In this document: piece after piece, positions 7,201 through 10,130 of the stretch
Layout: the number at the start of each line of letters is the position of its first letter
Numbering within the stretch: the first letter of the stretch is position 1
DNA from: Comamonadaceae bacterium
GTDB lineage: Bacteria; Pseudomonadota; Gammaproteobacteria; Burkholderiales; Burkholderiaceae_C
Assembly: GCA_947454695.1 (NCBI GenBank)
Contig: CANGMW010000077.1
Location: 1-10,130 of the forward strand
DNA: 10,130 bases
Direction: 5' to 3'
Notes under the pieces: generated by a model
The model's input: the letters and a program-made list of their open reading frames with translations, nothing else
Told to the model about the DNA's origin: nothing
Database searches by the model: none
Program-made: the position numbers and the translations under genes

Positions 7201-7737
7201 TTAAGTTTTGGAAAACGCGTTGCCCAGCGCAAACACCGAGTTGGGCGTGTTCGCCCGCACGGGTTTGCTCACCGGCATGGGCGCAATCGCACGCTTCAAG
7301 GTGGGTTTGTCTTCCACCATCACGCCTTTGCCGAGTTGGTCTTGGACCAGCTTGTCCAGCGTCACGGAATCCAAAAACTCCACCATGCGGGCGTTCAGCG
7401 AGGACCACAGTTCGTGCGTCATGCAGCGCCCGGCCTCGCCCATGCAGTTTTCTTTACCACCGCAATGGGTCGCGTCAATGGGCTCATCGACCGACAGAAT
7501 GATGTCGGCCACGGTGATATTTTTCGCTTCACGCGCCAGGGTGTAGCCACCGCCGGGACCGCGCGTGGACTCCACCAACTCTTTACGGCGCAGCTTGCCG
7601 AACAATTGCTCCAAGTAGGAGAGCGAAATCTGCTGGCGCTGGCTGATCGCCGCCAGCGTGACCGGGCCATTGCTTTGGCGCAGGGCCAAGTCAATCATGG
7701 CTGTGACCGCAAAGCGGCCTTTAGTGGTTAAACGCAT
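7201..7737 (-). CDS. iscR: Fe-S cluster-sensing transcriptional regulator IscR (Rrf2 family)
   Basis: A 178-residue Rrf2-family regulator that represses the isc operon when it carries a [2Fe-2S] cluster. The N-terminal winged helix-turn-helix (MRLTTKGRFAVTAMIDLA to about residue 68) has the expected recognition region SLSYLEQLFGKLRRKELVESTRG split over 39-61. Cluster ligands are C92, C98 and C105, with H108 after them (CMTH). The spacing is Cx5Cx6C, one residue more between the second and third Cys than E. coli Cx5Cx5C. I chose the ATG at 7737 because AGGAG lies six bases upstream; a TTG two codons earlier (7743) would overlap this site. The C-terminal tail after about residue 140 is proline-containing and low in conservation. 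It is the first gene of the operon, with an IscR-like operator over its own promoter. Confidence 0.97.
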   Translation of the reverse strand: MRLTTKGRFAVTAMIDLALRQSNGPVTLAAISQRQQISLSYLEQLFGKLRRKELVESTRGPGGGYTLAREAKNITVADIILSVDEPIDATHCGGKENCMGEAGRCMTHELWSSLNARMVEFLDSVTLDKLVQDQLGKGVMVEDKPTLKRAIAPMPVSKPVRANTPNSVFALGNAFSKT

Positions 7738-7743
7738 CGCCAA

Positions 7744-7748
7744 CTCCT
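7744..7748 (-). promoter_or_regulatory. Shine-Dalgarno site of iscR
   Basis: AGGAG on the minus strand, six bases before the ATG at 7737. It decides the iscR start against the overlapping TTG at 7743 and touches the edge of the proposed IscR operator, which leaves a leader of only about 24 bases. Confidence 0.8.
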
Positions 7749-7772
7749 ATTCCGACTGAAGAACTCAAGTAT
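7748..7772 (-). promoter_or_regulatory. IscR type-1-like operator
   Basis: Read on the minus strand, this 25-bp site has left half ATACTTGAGT and right half AGTCGGAATA, separated by TCTTC. It follows the known IscR type-1 consensus (ATA-S-YY-GACT, about five bases, then AGTC-RR) at most positions. The clearest departures are GAGT for GACT, two spacer bases, and the right end. It overlaps the -10 element and the probable start of transcription, as expected for repression by cluster-loaded IscR. The comparison is from memory of the consensus, not a scored search. Confidence 0.75.
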
Positions 7773-7776
7773 AGCA
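7768..7776 (-). promoter_or_regulatory. Extended -10 promoter of the isc operon
   Basis: The minus strand reads TGC-TATACT, a TGn extended -10 followed by a near-consensus -10 hexamer (7768-7773). The hexamer 17 bases upstream is CGAGCA (7791-7796), a poor -35, which is common for extended -10 promoters. Transcription would begin near 7761, inside the IscR operator and about 24 bases before the iscR start codon. Confidence 0.7.
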
Positions 7777-7798
7777 AAAACCCAGCAAATTGCTCGGG
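7776..7798 (-). terminator. Intrinsic terminator of uvrB
   Basis: On the minus strand CCCgAGCA (7791-7798) pairs with TGCTGGG (7781-7787) across loop ATT, with one bulged G. Five T residues (7776-7780) follow. It begins 17 bases after the uvrB stop codon. The T-tract runs straight into the TGC-TATACT promoter of the isc operon, so terminator and promoter share DNA. Confidence 0.7.
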
Positions 7799-7815
7799 TA
7801 AGGCCCCAGGTCACC

Positions 7816-9972
7816 TTACAGGCGGCGTGGGCTTTGGCCCGGCTGGGCATGCAGCTCGGGGACATGGTCGCCCCCCGCCGCGCCAAAGGCCTGTTCCTTG
7901 AGTTGTCCGAGTTGGTCGCGCACCCGGGCGGCTTTCTCGAATTCCAGGTTGCGGGCGTGCTCGAGCATGAGTTTTTCCAGCCGCTTGATTTCGCGGGCGA
8001 CGTCTTTTTCACTCATGTCCTCCACGCGGGCGCGCTGCAGGGCGTCTTGCTCCAGACGATCGGCTTCACGACCGGCCTTTTCGCTGTACACACCATCAAT
8101 CAGATCACGCACCTGTTTGACGATGGAGCGCGGCGTGATGCCGTTGGCGGTGTTGTGGGCGATTTGCTTGTTACGGCGACGCTCGGTCTCGCCCATAGCC
8201 AAGGCCATGGAGTTGGTGATGCGGTCGGCGTACAAAATTGCGCGACCATTGAGGTTTCGGGCAGCGCGGCCGATGGTTTGAATCAGCGAACGCTCGGAGC
8301 GCAAAAAGCCCTCTTTGTCGGCGTCCAGAATCGCCACCAGCGACACCTCCGGGATATCCAGCCCCTCGCGCAAGAGGTTGATACCTACCAGCACATCGAA
8401 GACGCCCAGACGCAAGTCCCGCAAAATTTCCACCCGCTCGACCGTGTCCACATCGCTGTGCAAATAGCGCACCTTCACACCGTTGTCGGTCAGGTAATCG
8501 GTCAGCTGCTCGGCCATGCGCTTGGTCAGCGTGGTGATGAGCACCCGCTCGTGCTTGTCCACGCGGATGCGAATTTCCTGCAAGACGTCGTCCACCTGGT
8601 GCGTGGCGGGCCGCACCTCCACCTCAGGGTCGACCAGCCCGGTCGGGCGCACCAACTGCTCCACCACCTGGCCGGTGTGTTCGTTCTCCCAGTTGCCAGG
8701 AGTGGCCGAGACAAATACCGCCTGGCGCATCTTGGTCTGAAACTCTTCAAACTTCAGCGGGCGGTTGTCCAAGGCGCTTGGCAGGCGAAAGCCATACTCC
8801 ACCAGCGTGGTCTTGCGGGCGCGGTCGCCGTTGTACATGCCACCGAACTGGCCGATCAGCACATGGCTCTCGTCCAAAAACATGACCGCGTCTTTGGGCA
8901 GGTAGTCGGTCAGCGTGGCCGGCGGCTCGCCCGGCGCGGCGCCCGACAAATGCCGGGTGTAGTTCTCAATGCCTTTGCAGTGGCCGACCTCGGAGAGCAT
9001 CTCCAGATCAAAGCGGGTGCGCTGCTCCAGCCGCTGGGCTTCCACCAGCTTGCCCATGGACACCAGTTCTTTGGAGCGGTCGGACAACTCGACCTTGATG
9101 GTCTCCACCGCGGCCAAGACCCGATCGCGCGGGGTGACGTAGTGGCTGCTGGGGTAGACGGTGAAGCGCGGAATCTTCTGGCGGATCTTGCCGGTGAGCG
9201 GGTCGAACAACTGCAGCGACTCGATCTCGTCGTCAAACAACTCGATGCGGATGGCCATCTCGCTGTGCTCGGCGGGGAACACATCGATGGTGTCGCCACG
9301 CACCCGGAACTTGCCCCGGGCGAACTCCATGTCGTTGCGCTGGTACTGCATGCGCACCAACTGGGCGATGACATCGCGCTGCCCTACTTTGTCGCCGGCG
9401 CGCAAGGTCATCACCATCTGGTGGTAACTCTCGGGCTCGCCAATACCGTAAATGGCCGAGACGGTGGCCACGATCACCACATCGCGCCGCTCCAACACAC
9501 TCTTGGTACACGACAAGCGCATTTGCTCAATGTGCTCATTGATCGCCGAGTCTTTTTCGATGAACAAATCGCGCTGGGGCACATAGGCTTCGGGCTGGTA
9601 GTAGTCGTAGTAGCTGACGAAATACTCGACAGCATTTTTCGGAAAGAACTCACGGAACTCGCTGTACAGCTGTGCGGCCAGGGTTTTGTTGGGCGCAAAC
9701 ACAATGGCCGGACGCCCCAGGCGCGCGATCACATTGGCCATGGTGAAGGTCTTGCCCGAACCGGTCACCCCCAGCAAAGTTTGAAACACCTCGCCGTCGT
9801 TGACGCCGGCCACCAACTGCTCAATGGCCGTGGGCTGGTCGCCCGCCGGCTCGTAGGGCAAATACAGCTCAAACGGTGAGCCGGGAAACGTCACAAAACG
9901 CCCTGTGCCAGCAGGCGCAGTCTCTGTGCTGGCATCGGGTGCGGGAATATCAATCGGGTCTTGCATGGCCAT
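7816..9972 (-). CDS. uvrB: Excinuclease ABC subunit B (UvrB helicase)
   Basis: A 718-residue UvrB, the damage-verifying helicase-like subunit of nucleotide excision repair. It is loaded by UvrA and then recruits UvrC to incise the strand. Landmarks are Walker A GVTGSGKT (68-75), the tyrosine-rich beta-hairpin region YYDYYQPEAYVP (121-132), Walker B/DEAD-like FLDESH (365-370), motif III VSATP (421-425), motif V GINLLREGLDIPE (530-542) and motif VI QTIGRAARN (565-573). A C-terminal UVR motif (about 656-693) contacts UvrC. I chose the ATG at 9972; another ATG two codons later (9966) is equally possible. The open frame runs upstream to 10104, but those residues look like translated leader. No LexA-type box is seen. 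It ends 78 bases before iscR and has its own terminator. Confidence 0.97.
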   Translation of the reverse strand: MAMQDPIDIPAPDASTETAPAGTGRFVTFPGSPFELYLPYEPAGDQPTAIEQLVAGVNDGEVFQTLLGVTGSGKTFTMANVIARLGRPAIVFAPNKTLAAQLYSEFREFFPKNAVEYFVSYYDYYQPEAYVPQRDLFIEKDSAINEHIEQMRLSCTKSVLERRDVVIVATVSAIYGIGEPESYHQMVMTLRAGDKVGQRDVIAQLVRMQYQRNDMEFARGKFRVRGDTIDVFPAEHSEMAIRIELFDDEIESLQLFDPLTGKIRQKIPRFTVYPSSHYVTPRDRVLAAVETIKVELSDRSKELVSMGKLVEAQRLEQRTRFDLEMLSEVGHCKGIENYTRHLSGAAPGEPPATLTDYLPKDAVMFLDESHVLIGQFGGMYNGDRARKTTLVEYGFRLPSALDNRPLKFEEFQTKMRQAVFVSATPGNWENEHTGQVVEQLVRPTGLVDPEVEVRPATHQVDDVLQEIRIRVDKHERVLITTLTKRMAEQLTDYLTDNGVKVRYLHSDVDTVERVEILRDLRLGVFDVLVGINLLREGLDIPEVSLVAILDADKEGFLRSERSLIQTIGRAARNLNGRAILYADRITNSMALAMGETERRRNKQIAHNTANGITPRSIVKQVRDLIDGVYSEKAGREADRLEQDALQRARVEDMSEKDVAREIKRLEKLMLEHARNLEFEKAARVRDQLGQLKEQAFGAAGGDHVPELHAQPGQSPRRL

Positions 9973-10011
9973 GGGTGTGTGGGTCCCGCTAAAATGACGG
10001 ACAACCCAAAA

Positions 10012-10088
10012 GAATACGCCATTCCCGCTCTGTTTGGGCAATGCTTTGTGCTTTGACCGTTTTGACACGGTCCCCGAATGGCGTACTC
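10012..10088. repeat. Long-spaced inverted repeat with nested hairpin
   Basis: Arm GAATACGCCATTC (10012-10024) is the reverse complement of GAATGGCGTACTC (10076-10088) at 12 of 13 positions, with a 51-base spacer. Inside lies GACCGT/ACGGTC (10055-10060 and 10067-10072), a perfect 6-bp stem with a 6-base loop. The two could form a branched structure in RNA or be separate binding sites for a dimeric regulator. The right arm overlaps the best -10 position for the divergent gene. Confidence 0.6.
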
Positions 10089-10110
10089 GACCCGTGATCC
10101 GCAACCCAAG

Positions 10111-10115
10111 AAGGA
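10111..10115 (+). promoter_or_regulatory. Shine-Dalgarno site of the right-end gene
   Basis: AAGGA stands six bases before the ATG at 10122, good spacing and strength for a ribosome binding site. It is the main evidence that a real plus-strand gene begins at the window edge. Confidence 0.65.
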
Positions 10116-10121
10116 ACTTTC

Positions 10122-10130
10122 ATGTCCATG
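10122..10130 (+). CDS. First codons of a divergent gene, cut by the window edge
   Basis: Only three codons are present (Met-Ser-Met), preceded by a good Shine-Dalgarno sequence. Nothing in three residues identifies the product. From recalled gene order in Burkholderiales, an aromatic amino acid aminotransferase (tyrB-like) often lies divergent to uvrB, so that is the first guess, but it rests on context only. Confidence 0.5.

Larger units (their letters stand above)
9973..10121. other. Divergent intergenic region of uvrB and the right-end gene
   Basis: These 149 bases must hold the promoters of both divergent genes. Read toward the right-end gene there is a perfect -35 hexamer TTGACA (10062-10067), but the best -10 at usual spacing (TACTCG, 10084-10089) is poor. 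Read toward uvrB, TATTCT (near 10013-10018) is a fair -10 without a good -35. A 13-bp inverted repeat encloses a second hairpin here and is described separately. No SOS box of the CTGT-N8-ACAG type is present. Confidence 0.4.

Noticed and set aside
7834..9879. A 681-codon plus-strand open frame antisense to uvrB
   Set aside because: It lies wholly opposite a clear uvrB, its residue content (rich in H, Q, V, L, G without motifs) is that of a reverse-strand shadow in high-GC DNA, and no ribosome binding site supports it.
9973..10104. A longer UvrB N terminus starting at 10104
   Set aside because: The added 44 residues do not resemble the UvrB N terminus and would span the intergenic inverted repeat and promoter region.
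9973..10121. A LexA/SOS box upstream of uvrB
   Set aside because: No CTGT-N8-ACAG or close variant is present; CTGT at 10030-10033 has no matching ACAG partner.

Overview
The window looks like chromosomal housekeeping DNA from a betaproteobacterium of the order Burkholderiales, probably a Comamonadaceae-type organism. This is inferred from the protein sequences, the fairly high GC content, and the uvrB / isc / dnaQ / tRNA-Val neighbourhood. No database search was possible. I see no mobile element, integrase, CRISPR array or clear sign of recent transfer.

Layout from left to right. A plus-strand gene for a secreted phosphatase of the purple-acid-phosphatase type fills 3-1397, and its start may lie before the window. 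It converges on a long minus-strand unit at a hairpin terminator (1457-1494). That hairpin also sits at the 3' end of a minus-strand tRNA-Val(CAC) gene (1497-1571). From there to about 7761 everything is on the minus strand and forms one iron-sulfur cluster (isc) locus. In transcription order (right to left) it reads iscR, iscS, iscU, iscA, hscB, hscA, fdx, then dnaQ and the tRNA. Further right, also on the minus strand, is uvrB (7816-9972). The last bases (10122 onward) hold the first codons of a divergent plus-strand gene.

How the genes work together. IscS takes sulfur from cysteine, IscU is the scaffold on which the cluster is built, and Fdx supplies electrons. IscA is an A-type carrier. 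HscB and HscA form the co-chaperone/chaperone pair that acts on IscU through its LPPVK motif, which is present here. IscR is a cluster-binding repressor. A good IscR type-1-like operator overlaps an extended -10 promoter just upstream of iscR, so the classical negative feedback loop is probably intact. All expected cluster ligands and catalytic residues are visible in these proteins. iscX, often the last isc gene, is absent, and dnaQ (DNA polymerase III proofreading subunit) occupies its place.

The most interesting signals are in the short non-coding stretches. The uvrB terminator is packed against the iscR promoter so that its T-tract lies in the promoter spacer. A terminator-like hairpin lies between iscR and iscS. 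A UUCG-capped terminator is shared by two convergent units. A 12-of-13-bp inverted repeat encloses a second hairpin in the divergent uvrB upstream region. I found no convincing undescribed system; this is mostly an ordinary conserved region with a few regulatory details worth checking.
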